64,000 nt of DNA from Actinomadura livida (lineage in GTDB: Bacteria; Actinomycetota; Actinomycetes; Streptosporangiales; Streptosporangiaceae): assembly GCF_014648675.1 (NCBI RefSeq), contig NZ_BMRO01000005.1, forward strand, positions 305,285-369,284, written 5' to 3'. Every line of letters starts with the position of its first letter. Positions within the stretch are counted from its first letter, which is position 1. A program made the position numbers and the translations under genes. Below are positions 7,363-14,952 of this stretch, piece after piece. The notes beneath the pieces were generated by a model. It was not told the DNA's origin and ran no database searches. It worked only from the letters and a program-made list of their open reading frames with translations.

Positions 7363-8130
7363 TTACACCAGAGGCTCGTAAGCGCTGGATGCGTCGTCGA
7401 AGGTGTAGGTCGTCCAGCGGCTCGGCTGGTTTTTGGCCAGCCGTGCGCCCACGGACAACGAGATGGCCACGGGGCCGTTTAGGAACGCCGAATGACGGCC
7501 GGTGCGTGCGGTGTCGGGCAGGTCGGCGTCCGCCCATACGCGACAGATCTGCTCCACGCATGCGGTGAACGTCTCGCGGTTTTCCACCAGGAGTTCCTCC
7601 GGCGAGCGGATCAGCAGCAGGTCCCCGATCCCGAAACCGCCTGCACGCCTGCCGGACCGACGCGCTGAAGCGTGCGCCGTGGCCCTGGACGTCGAGTGCC
7701 AGTGCCGTCAGGGCGGGGTCGCCGCCGTCGAAGGTCTCAAGGTCCTCGACCACCAGAGGCACTGGCGCGGCGACGTGGCCGCCGCCGTCGCGATGTTGCG
7801 CAGGACCGTCGCAGGGAAGAACGGGCCTTCGGACCGCTGCCGCACCGCGTGCACGACGATCTCCGACCCGTGGGTGTGGCCAAGCCGCGCCCCGAACCGG
7901 AACGCGGCGGGCAACGGCATGGTCGGGATCAGGTCGACCCAGTTGGCCTCGCCCGTCAGCCGCCGCGCCGTGGTCACCGCCGCGGAAGTTTCGTCTGCGA
8001 GGGCGTCGACGGCCGCCGCAGGCCACGGAAGCTCACCGAATCACATGTGCGCCTTCAGGACGAACGTGCAGTGCTCTCGACCATAGGCCTGCTGGCGCCG
8101 ACCACCGAGAGCCGTGGAGCGTTCGGCGTG
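7363..8130 (-). pseudogene. Frameshifted 2TM-SAVED effector (paralogue of the gene at 19237)
   Basis: Read leftwards, three frames together reproduce the SAVED domain of the intact gene at 19237-20307. Frame one gives PWPAAAVDALADE then IPTMPLPAAFRFGARLGHTH (the intact gene has IPTMPLPAGFRFGARIGHTH). The frame shifts near 7770 to VVEDLETFDGGDP.LTALALDVQ, and again near 7655 to GIGDLLLIRSPEE..VENRETFTACVEQICRVW. It ends in NGPVAISLSVGARLAKNQPSRW. There is also an in-frame TGA near 8043. The N-terminal membrane part is missing or unrecognisable. It is followed, 110 bases on, by the Ubl-E2/JAB/E1 operon in the same direction. Confidence 0.8.
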
Positions 8131-8405
8131 CTGTCGGGGCCATGTTCGTCCTTTCCACCTAGATCAGCCTCACACTGGGGCCGGGCCAAGGTACTGATGG
8201 GCGAAGGGGCGCCGTCCGGCCTCATGTGGACAACGCGCACGGACTTCGCGGTATCGGAGCTGAAAGCCGCTGGCGAGCGCGCCGACCAGTCGACGGGAAG
8301 TGGCGTGCCGTCGATCAGGAGTGAAACGGCGGACTCGCTAAGTGCAGGACCGATCACCGCCAAATGTCGGTTGCTGTGCCAACCAAGAATCAGCACTGTC
8401 ACCAC
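8055..8405 (-). CDS. Unrecognised open frame upstream of the SAVED pseudogene
   Basis: A 116-codon frame starts at GTG 8405 with a good GAGGTAGG site upstream and reads MVTVLILGWHSNRHLAVIGP, which looks like a first beta strand and helix of a Rossmann-like or ATP-grasp N-terminal fold. The second half overlaps the part of the DNA that aligns, in another frame, with the SAVED pseudogene. It is therefore probably the 5' fragment of a broken gene. I do not recognise the family. Confidence 0.25.
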   Translation of the reverse strand: MVTVLILGWHSNRHLAVIGPALSESAVSLLIDGTPLPVDWSARSPAAFSSDTAKSVRVVHMRPDGAPSPISTLARPQCEADLGGKDEHGPDSTPNAPRLSVVGASRPMVESTARSS

Positions 8406-8585
8406 CTACCTCGGGCATGCCGAGGATGTCATGGAAGCCCTGCGATCGATGGAGACCACTTCCGGCCATAACGTTTGGTAGCTCCGGAGTCTATCGTGCG
8501 TAGGAGTTACGTAGGCTTCTAACTGCCACTGAATAGTGAATAGTGGTTCATCGATGCGCCATAACGCAACAGGCGGTGAAGTCTT

Positions 8586-10097
8586 TTGTCCACCATTCTT
8601 CTCATTCCAGGTAATCGCAACACGCCGTCCTTTTGTAATTCTGTCATGGCGGCCACGGAGTTGCTCCGTTCGCAGGTGAATGACCCGACGGCTAAGTTTG
8701 GCAAGGTCCATATCATACATACCAGCCAGTCGATCGCTGTCCTTGATGAATGGCTGTATGGTGAAGAATGGCTCAAGTCTCTGGGGCTTTGTAAGAGTGA
8801 CTTTGTTCATCATGTGGTAGAAATGTCGGCTGACCTTGATCGACGTCTGGATGAAGTCATTGGCGGGGTGGCCTCCGCGATCAATTCGCATCGTGTAGAG
8901 GAATGCTACTTCGACCTGACCGGCGGTATCACGTTGAGCAAGGTGGCTCTGGCCATTCTTGCTTTTCTGATCGGTGCGCCGAACGTCTACACACTGGAAG
9001 TCGACCTCAGTGATGATCGCGACAAGGCCAAGTGGAACCTCCATGACCTGCGCGCTGCCGGCGTACCGGTGGCTTACCAGCAAATCGCTGGTTTGGAACG
9101 GTTCGACATTTTCGGGTTGTCCAACCTCACGACGGTCGACCGTGTCGCCTCCCGGCTGGACGAATTGCGAAGCGCACTCGGACGGTCCATACCCCAACGT
9201 GATTCGGAGGTCGAACACCTGATCTCCTTGCTCGGGCTGGCGGAGAAAGCCCGGCTTGAACAGACGAGGAGATCGATCAGCGGTTCCTCGGACGAGCACT
9301 TGGAACGCGCGGCGACGCGAAGCGTCCTTTTCCATTCCATGGCGGCGGCAGAGGCAGTCGTGGATCTCGTCGTAGATGACATGGGAGACCAGGGGCTCGG
9401 TAATAAGCTCGCGAGGCTCAGAAGTATCGCTGACGCACGTTCGTTGCACCCGATCAACCTGCTGACCCTCAGGCACCTCAGCGATTTGCTGCTGCACCTG
9501 CGAAACCGTGCGGCTCATTGGTCGTCTCCCACACCTGATCACGAGTCGCTCGCCGTTCAGGGCGGTTTGGGGCTGAGTCTGGCGAAGTCCTTTATTTGGC
9601 TTGTGACGATGTCCCTGGAGTCTTTTCTGGACGAGACCGGGGAGATTGCGCGAATCCGAGATCATGACGAATCGGTGCTGGATGGCGGTGTGTGGTTCGT
9701 TGGTATCGACGGGGATGGTACCGGTGGTTATATCGCCGCGGTCTTGCGCGATAGTGACAGCGGCAATTGTGAGCAAGAAATACGCGATCGCAGTCGACGG
9801 ATCAATGGCGCGATCACAGAAATAGCCAAAAAGGTGAAGGAAACATGCAGTAAGGACAGTGTGCTCTTCGCGACCGGCGATAACGTGTTGTTTCGCGGGA
9901 GGGTATCTCCACGGTTCGTCCGTGCACTACTGGACATTTACCGAAAGCACACGGGATTGACTGCGTCCGCAGGAATCGGCCGTACTCCCCAGCAGGCCTC
10001 CTTTGCGCTCAGTCTTGCGAAAGCCGAGGCAGGCGGCGCGATGAAGATCGTCACTATCGCCGACCAGGCCGATGCAGCGGTGCCGCAAGTCGATTGA
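8586..10097 (+). CDS. CARF-HEPN-mCpol fusion: predicted cyclic-oligonucleotide sensor, RNase and cyclase
   Basis: 503 residues. Residues 1-190 look like a CARF Rossmann domain: ILLIPGNRNTP at the N-terminus and the diagnostic YFDLTGGITLSKVALAILAF in the middle. Residues ~225-350 form a helical block with RNRAAH at 306-311, a HEPN RNase R-x4-H signature. Residues ~368-495 match mCpol, the minimal Cas10 palm: VGIDGDGTGG (D375, D377), TGDNVLF (D432, N433 in place of Cas10 GGDD) and ASAGIGRTPQQASFALSLAKAEAGG. The likely start is TTG 8586 (AGGCGGTGAAG upstream). Base composition is visibly less GC-rich than in its neighbours, suggesting separate acquisition. It converges, 3 bases apart, on the end of the type III operon. 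CARF should bind a cyclic nucleotide, HEPN cut RNA, mCpol make one. Function is inferred. Confidence 0.75.
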   Translation: MSTILLIPGNRNTPSFCNSVMAATELLRSQVNDPTAKFGKVHIIHTSQSIAVLDEWLYGEEWLKSLGLCKSDFVHHVVEMSADLDRRLDEVIGGVASAINSHRVEECYFDLTGGITLSKVALAILAFLIGAPNVYTLEVDLSDDRDKAKWNLHDLRAAGVPVAYQQIAGLERFDIFGLSNLTTVDRVASRLDELRSALGRSIPQRDSEVEHLISLLGLAEKARLEQTRRSISGSSDEHLERAATRSVLFHSMAAAEAVVDLVVDDMGDQGLGNKLARLRSIADARSLHPINLLTLRHLSDLLLHLRNRAAHWSSPTPDHESLAVQGGLGLSLAKSFIWLVTMSLESFLDETGEIARIRDHDESVLDGGVWFVGIDGDGTGGYIAAVLRDSDSGNCEQEIRDRSRRINGAITEIAKKVKETCSKDSVLFATGDNVLFRGRVSPRFVRALLDIYRKHTGLTASAGIGRTPQQASFALSLAKAEAGGAMKIVTIADQADAAVPQVD

Positions 10098-10100
10098 CGG

Positions 10101-10484
10101 TCAGGTGCGCCGCCGAACGAAGGTGGCAGGGCGGGAACCTGTCACTTCGAGAAGGTCCCAATGGCCGACGCGCGCCTCATCGGGCAGCGGGCCGGCCTGC
10201 AGGTCGCCAGGCCCCCATAGCCGTATTCCGGTGCGGACGGTGACCGTGACGGTTTCGCCGGCGCCGGTCTCGGTCAGTTCGCCGACGTATACGGCGTCGT
10301 CGTCGAAGCGGAGCCGCAGGCACCGATCCGGGTCCCATGCCCACAGGTGTCCCGCGCCAAGGGGAATGTCGGCCGGTGGGGCGGCGATGTGGGCACCGTC
10401 GAGGTCCGTCCAGGCGCATTCGGTCCCGGACAAGAGGTCCCGAGCCCGTTCCCAGCTGACCCGGCCGTGTGCGTGCAGGATCAT
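10101..10484 (-). CDS. Small type III-associated protein, Csx19-like
   Basis: 127 residues, last gene of the type III operon; its ATG overlaps the stop of the double-RAMP gene (ATGA). It is rich in beta-type segments: HLWAWDPDRCLRLRFDDDAVYVGEL, TVTVTVRTGIRLWG and HWDLLEV. Csx19 proteins are small and regularly follow Csx10 in type III-D operons, and the strand pattern would fit. The assignment rests on context and length more than on a motif. It could instead be a divergent small subunit, but it is not helical as Cas11 would be. Confidence 0.45.
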   Translation of the reverse strand: MILHAHGRVSWERARDLLSGTECAWTDLDGAHIAAPPADIPLGAGHLWAWDPDRCLRLRFDDDAVYVGELTETGAGETVTVTVRTGIRLWGPGDLQAGPLPDEARVGHWDLLEVTGSRPATFVRRRT

Positions 10485-11746
10485 CCGATCTCCTCGGCAA
10501 GGATTCGAGCCGCCTGTTCGCGTGAGCTTTTCGTATCGTCATTGGACAGCAGAAGTCGGCCCAAGCCCCGAGTGGTGGCGGCGCCGACGCCGAGGTGCCC
10601 GTCATGGATGTCGGCGACGGCCAGGTCCAGCAGCGCACGGACCGCAGGGGTCAACGCGCCATGTACCTCGAGGTTCAGTACGACGGTGCCGGACGTGACG
10701 ACTTCCAGGGTGTAGAGCTGGCCATCACGGGCGCCGCCGGTCACACGGTCCAGAGCGACGTGCTGGACGATCGCGCATTCGCCGTCAGTGATGAGGGAGT
10801 CGCCGAACCACAGGAGCGATCGTTGTCCCACGGAGTAGGTGTTCTCACCCGTCCAGCCGAAGGCAGCACAGACGTCGCACACCGGTAGTGCCGAGCACCG
10901 CGTGGCCGGGTCGGACGAGTGGCAGGCATGCCGGCCGATGGAACGGAGGATGTATTCGCACCGTGACCGCAGCAGTCCCTTCCACGTGGAGCCGGGCACG
11001 CAGGGAAGTCCGTCGCGGCGAATGAGCAATGCCGGCGAAGAGGCGTCGGCGTCCTCATCACGCTTGCCTGTGCCCACATGAAGTCCGCCGTCGATGGTGA
11101 ACGTCCAGGCCAGTGTTTCCGTCGCCGGAGCCGAACGAGGACCGAGGTCGAATTCGACCATGGCGTCGGCGAACAGGGAGGGGCCGCCTCCGGTAAGCCA
11201 GGCTGCCCGTCCGGCTGCGGTATTCAGATCGAGTTGCCGCATTCGGACGCCGGTCAGTTCGGCTCGGCCGCGCCCCACGGAGCGTCCGCCCCCGATGTAG
11301 GGCTCCCAAGCCCCCAGCACACTGCGCAGCTCGTCAAGAAGGGCTTTGTCGTCGAGCCGCAGATAGCAGGTGATGGAGGTTCCGGCGGGGAGCGACTCCC
11401 CGCTGAAGAGCAGTCCCGGCACGGGCGCGGCGCGGTGCCGGTCGATGGCCGTACGCGTCCGTACGTGGGTACTGCCCTCGGGGATGGTGACCCGTGTGCC
11501 AAGGAAGCGGAGCGGTGAGGCCACCGCATCGCCGTCCACGGTTCCGAAAAGGGTGGTCGTGTCCTGCCCGAGGTCGGCCGCGCATGCCCGGAGGGAGCCT
11601 GCGAGCGAGGTGGCGGGGACGTGCGGGTCGCCCCATGCGTCTCTGGCGACCGGGACGTAGAAGCCGTCGTCCGCTGCGGGGACCTCGGGGGCGGTGACGC
11701 CGCCTGGTGAGCGAAGTACCAGGTCGAGCCGTAACAGCGTGATCAC
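10481..11746 (-). CDS. Double RAMP (Cas7/Csm3-like) backbone protein
   Basis: 421 residues from GTG 11746, which overlaps the previous stop (GTGA). Two RAMP units are visible. The first runs from LLRLDLVLRSPGG with 'HVPATSLAGSLRA' to the glycine loop YIGGGRSVGRGRAEL. The second runs from WTFTIDGGLHVGTGKR and CVPGSTWKGLLRS, via the CDVCAAFGW element typical of Cas7, to the terminal LGVGAATTRGLGRLLL loop. This is a Cas7-Cas7 fusion forming part of the crRNA-binding filament. An Asp in the thumb region (for example in the DGEC/DRVT stretch) may cut target RNA, but I cannot identify the catalytic residue. Confidence 0.75.
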   Translation of the reverse strand: MITLLRLDLVLRSPGGVTAPEVPAADDGFYVPVARDAWGDPHVPATSLAGSLRACAADLGQDTTTLFGTVDGDAVASPLRFLGTRVTIPEGSTHVRTRTAIDRHRAAPVPGLLFSGESLPAGTSITCYLRLDDKALLDELRSVLGAWEPYIGGGRSVGRGRAELTGVRMRQLDLNTAAGRAAWLTGGGPSLFADAMVEFDLGPRSAPATETLAWTFTIDGGLHVGTGKRDEDADASSPALLIRRDGLPCVPGSTWKGLLRSRCEYILRSIGRHACHSSDPATRCSALPVCDVCAAFGWTGENTYSVGQRSLLWFGDSLITDGECAIVQHVALDRVTGGARDGQLYTLEVVTSGTVVLNLEVHGALTPAVRALLDLAVADIHDGHLGVGAATTRGLGRLLLSNDDTKSSREQAARILAEEIG

Positions 11747-13074
11747 CGTACACCTCGCACTCGGACCTCCAAGGCGTCGATGACTCGACGCAGCCGCCCA
11801 GGGGGCGCGCTGGTGAGCAGACGGGTGAGCTCGGTTCGGAACGCGTGATCGTGCAACGCGTCCTCCAGATGCGGACGGTCGAGCAGGTACGGTGCGGGGC
11901 GGTCTCCGCCATGCCAGGCGGTCAGGAATCGGCGAAGTTCGTCCTGCAGCCATCGCCCTTCGCCGCTGTCGAACAGCACTTGTGCGATACGTGCGGCAGC
12001 GTCTTCGTCCGCTTCGGATGACGCCGAGCCAGCCGATGCCGGGAGTCGCCACGCTTCGGACGCGATCTCGATCCAGCCGTATCCTTCGGCGCGGCGCAAC
12101 CCGATTCCCCGCAGGAGAAGCCGCCGTAACGCGTCAGCTCCTGGAGGGCCATCCGGCAGAAGAAGCTCGAACACTGACCCCGCGGCGACCGCGAGATCGG
12201 TGGACTTCGGGAGGTTCGAGGCGGCGTGCCAGCCACCGGCGGTGGTGACGCGGGTCCATGAACGTGCCACCGTCACCGGGACTCCAAGAATCTCGGAGAG
12301 CAAGCCGGCGTCGGGTTCCCGTGCGGGACGGGCCGCCGCGTCGACCAGTACCGCCGGAGACAGAAGCCGCATCACGATCCGGCCGTCACCATCGGCGGCG
12401 GGTTCCGCCCTGCCGTGTCCGGTGGCCAGGTCGGCGGCGCCGCCGGTGCTGCGCCTGCCGCCGAGCAGGACCCGGCGCGGCTGCTTCAACCAATCGGGAA
12501 CATCGCCGTGCGCGGCGGCGATCGCTCCGGTGAGGGTGAGCGCCCGGCCGGGTGTGGATTGCATGGCCTGGCGGGTGAACAGCATGCCCTCCGCGGCGGT
12601 CTCGCCGTCGGTGAGCCGCACCCGGGTGGTCTCAGTGAGGACGTTCGCCGGGAGGTTCTCCACTTCACCGCGTCCCGCCTCCAGGGCGCCGTCACAGGAG
12701 GGGCAGCGGTTCGACACCTCCTCCAAGAACGCGGCGTCCACCGCGACGGCCGCGCAATGCGGGTCTTTGGGGTATTTGCAGCGGCGCACCGACAGCGGAG
12801 CGACGTACGAACCGGGCGCGAGAAGTGGCCCGAACCTGATCGCCCCTTCGAACATCTCCGCGAACTCCGCCCGGCGTGCGGCGGGGATGCGAGCGCGGCC
12901 GGGGCGGCCGGGTTCGGGTTCGCCGTTCTCAGCGAGCCAGGCGGCGGCGAGCGCTCCCCGCAGAACCGAACCGGGGACGTGCCGGTGCGTCGGGATGGAA
13001 GCTTCGGCGGTGGGGTTCCGGCCCATCGCCAGCGCCTGCCGAGCGGTCGCGGTGACGGTGATCAGCTCAGTCAC
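11743..13074 (-). CDS. csx10: Csx10-like RAMP (Cas5 of type III-D)
   Basis: 443 residues from GTG 13074, overlapping the upstream csm3-like stop by 8 bases. Features: 'HRHVPGSVLRGALAAAW' near residue 32, a Cys cluster CKYPKDPHC...CPSC around residues 100-130 (zinc knuckle), and a late glycine-rich loop GIGLRRAEGYGW. Size, knuckle and loop match the Csx10 family, which replaces Csm4/Cmr3 in type III-D and caps the 5' end of the crRNA beside Cas10. All genes from the large RAMP down to the Csx19-like protein overlap by 4-8 bases and form one unit. Confidence 0.7.
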   Translation of the reverse strand: MTELITVTATARQALAMGRNPTAEASIPTHRHVPGSVLRGALAAAWLAENGEPEPGRPGRARIPAARRAEFAEMFEGAIRFGPLLAPGSYVAPLSVRRCKYPKDPHCAAVAVDAAFLEEVSNRCPSCDGALEAGRGEVENLPANVLTETTRVRLTDGETAAEGMLFTRQAMQSTPGRALTLTGAIAAAHGDVPDWLKQPRRVLLGGRRSTGGAADLATGHGRAEPAADGDGRIVMRLLSPAVLVDAAARPAREPDAGLLSEILGVPVTVARSWTRVTTAGGWHAASNLPKSTDLAVAAGSVFELLLPDGPPGADALRRLLLRGIGLRRAEGYGWIEIASEAWRLPASAGSASSEADEDAAARIAQVLFDSGEGRWLQDELRRFLTAWHGGDRPAPYLLDRPHLEDALHDHAFRTELTRLLTSAPPGRLRRVIDALEVRVRGVR

Positions 13075-13630
13075 GCAGAGCCTCCAGGTCGGCGAGGACC
13101 GTCGCGTCGACCGCTGGATCGGCCGGGGTCAAGGTGACCCAACCATGTCCTCGCCGCCGGTCCGCGCCGAGTGCGTGCACGGCCGCGGCCGAGCATGCGA
13201 GCACCACATGGTGGCGACGCCGGGTCACGCCGTCGAGCGGTGCCCGCTGGGTGATCTCGAAGACGGCGGTCCGTGCCCACACTTCCTCGCCGAACATCAG
13301 GTGGTCGTTGCGGGCGGTGCCGGTTGCGGCATCGATCGCGACTCTCGCCCGAGGCATGATCCTCTCGGTGCCGTCGAGCTCCGCGTCGGTCCAATGCCAC
13401 GGCGACGGGCTGTGCAGGGACGTGCCCATCCCGCCGCCGAACACCTCATCGACGAGGTCGGCGCGAGCGGGCAGTAACTGGCGAGCGGCCGCACGCTGAA
13501 CCCCTTTGAGGGACGAGGCGGGCAGGAGTCCGGCCTTGTCGACGGGAACGTCCAAACCCTCGCGGGGGACCCCGGTCGCGACCCGGAACGGACCGTGGAA
13601 AGTGATTGTCACCCGTAACGGGTTGCTCAT
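13067..13630 (-). CDS. Csm3-like Cas7 RAMP protein
   Basis: 187 residues from ATG 13630 (ATGA overlap with the Cas10 stop). It begins VTITFHGPFRVATGV, has DVPVDKAGLLPASSLKGVQRAAARQLL (the conserved RAMP helix after a [LI]PxSSLKG turn), VAIDAATGTARNDHLMFGEEV and a final ADRRRGHGW glycine loop. It is a single RAMP domain and a short Csm3 version. Expected role: one of the backbone subunits that hold the crRNA and position target RNA. Confidence 0.75.
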   Translation of the reverse strand: MSNPLRVTITFHGPFRVATGVPREGLDVPVDKAGLLPASSLKGVQRAAARQLLPARADLVDEVFGGGMGTSLHSPSPWHWTDAELDGTERIMPRARVAIDAATGTARNDHLMFGEEVWARTAVFEITQRAPLDGVTRRRHHVVLACSAAAVHALGADRRRGHGWVTLTPADPAVDATVLADLEALRD

Positions 13631-14952
13631 CGCCACCACCTCGTCATACGCAACGCGTCCTCCAGGCTGAGTGGTGTTCCCTGTGCCAGAAAGGCGTCGA
13701 TGGCCGAGCCGCGGTCCAGTCGCCGGGCGACGGCACCGGCGCGGTCGGCGCCGCCGCGGCGCAACGCATCGCCGAGGGCTGAGCGGCCCGACTGCGGCAG
13801 CGCCGCCAGCGCGTCGAGGTGGACGGCGATGCGTTCCAGGTCGGCCAGCCGCATCGGCTCCCCTGACCCGCCCGCCGTTACATCGTGCAGATGGATCGAC
13901 GCTTCCTGTCCCGCAACATGACGCTTTGCGCGTTTCAGTCCGTCGTAGGCCGCATCGGCGACCATGTGGAACGGATACGTGTCGTGCGCGATGACGATCC
14001 CGGCCGAGACGGTCGGCGCCGAGGACAGACCGTGATCGGCCGCCAGCGCGGCCAGAAGCCTGCACAACTCGCCGAGGAACGTCCGGACGAACGGCCAGAC
14101 ACGATCGGCGGGAAGACTGGCGAGCAGATCATCGCCGCCAACGACATGCGGTAGGACGCAGAGGAACGCGTCATCATCGTCCGCTATCTGCATGGTCGCC
14201 GACTCCAGGGCATCACGGGTGGCCGCGCTGAGGCGTTTGGAGACGAGGCCATGCCCGCCCGCGGGGAGATTCAGGTCCGCGAGCCTGGCGAAGAGGTCAC
14301 CCACGGCATTGCCGTCTGCGTAGACCGTCGCCAGATGGTTGCGTCCCTGCCGCTTGCGGCCGAGTGCGGCGAGCTCCTCGAACGTCGACGGGACACTCTT
14401 GCCGGCCATCGCCGCCAGTTCGCGGCGGGCACGCGTGCCTTCGGTCCGAGTGCCCGCCGACTGGCGTGCCAGGCAGTCGGCGCAGGCGTCGCGGACGTCG
14501 TCGTCGCCGAGTCGGACGCGGGTGACCGCGGGGTCGGTGCGGCACAGCCGGCAAGGGGCGGCGAAGGGGAACTCCCATGCCGCGGGGAGGTCATCGCGGA
14601 CTCGGCCGTCGGCGCGCGCCTGCCGCATGAGGGCTACGGCCTGAACGTAATCGGCCGCCTCGGTGCTGACCGCCTGGAACCAGGCGCCGGGCAAAGCGTC
14701 GCGCAGTTTCGCCAGCACGTCGTCGATCACCGCGTCCACGTCGCCGGGCCTGTGGACGATTAGATTGACGACCCCGTCGGCGTCGCCCGCCTCGGTGTTG
14801 ATCTCGGCGCGGTCGCCCAGCAAAGGGCCGAGGCCCTCTCCCGAGGTGACGGCGGCGAGACGGGCACTGGCGCCGGCGGTGTCCCGCAGCCGGGGCGTCC
14901 GGGCCAAGTACTGCTGAATCCGCACCGGCCCGATGTCTACGTACGTGGTCAC
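13627..14952 (-). CDS. cas10: Compact Cas10 with active cyclase motif and no HD nuclease domain
   Basis: 441 residues from GTG 14952 (GTGA overlap). A first, degenerate palm-like part is followed by a zinc element (CRLC at 134-137, CADC at 157-160), then the active palm: VYADGNAVGDLF at 210-221, VVGGDDLLASL with GGDD at 272-275, and TVSAGIVIAHDTYPF. Full-length Cas10 is usually 600-900 residues; the N-terminal HD nuclease is absent here, so no DNA cleavage is expected. The intact GGDD predicts synthesis of cyclic oligoadenylates on target RNA binding, consistent with SAVED effector genes immediately upstream and across the divergent promoter. A longer frame extending to 15648 is a shadow of the neighbouring gene. 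Confidence 0.9.
   Translation of the reverse strand: MTTYVDIGPVRIQQYLARTPRLRDTAGASARLAAVTSGEGLGPLLGDRAEINTEAGDADGVVNLIVHRPGDVDAVIDDVLAKLRDALPGAWFQAVSTEAADYVQAVALMRQARADGRVRDDLPAAWEFPFAAPCRLCRTDPAVTRVRLGDDDVRDACADCLARQSAGTRTEGTRARRELAAMAGKSVPSTFEELAALGRKRQGRNHLATVYADGNAVGDLFARLADLNLPAGGHGLVSKRLSAATRDALESATMQIADDDDAFLCVLPHVVGGDDLLASLPADRVWPFVRTFLGELCRLLAALAADHGLSSAPTVSAGIVIAHDTYPFHMVADAAYDGLKRAKRHVAGQEASIHLHDVTAGGSGEPMRLADLERIAVHLDALAALPQSGRSALGDALRRGGADRAGAVARRLDRGSAIDAFLAQGTPLSLEDALRMTRWWR

Noticed and set aside
8406..9776. 456-codon minus-strand frame opposite the CARF-HEPN-mCpol gene
   Set aside because: No recognisable motif; the plus strand encodes three consistent domains over the same DNA.
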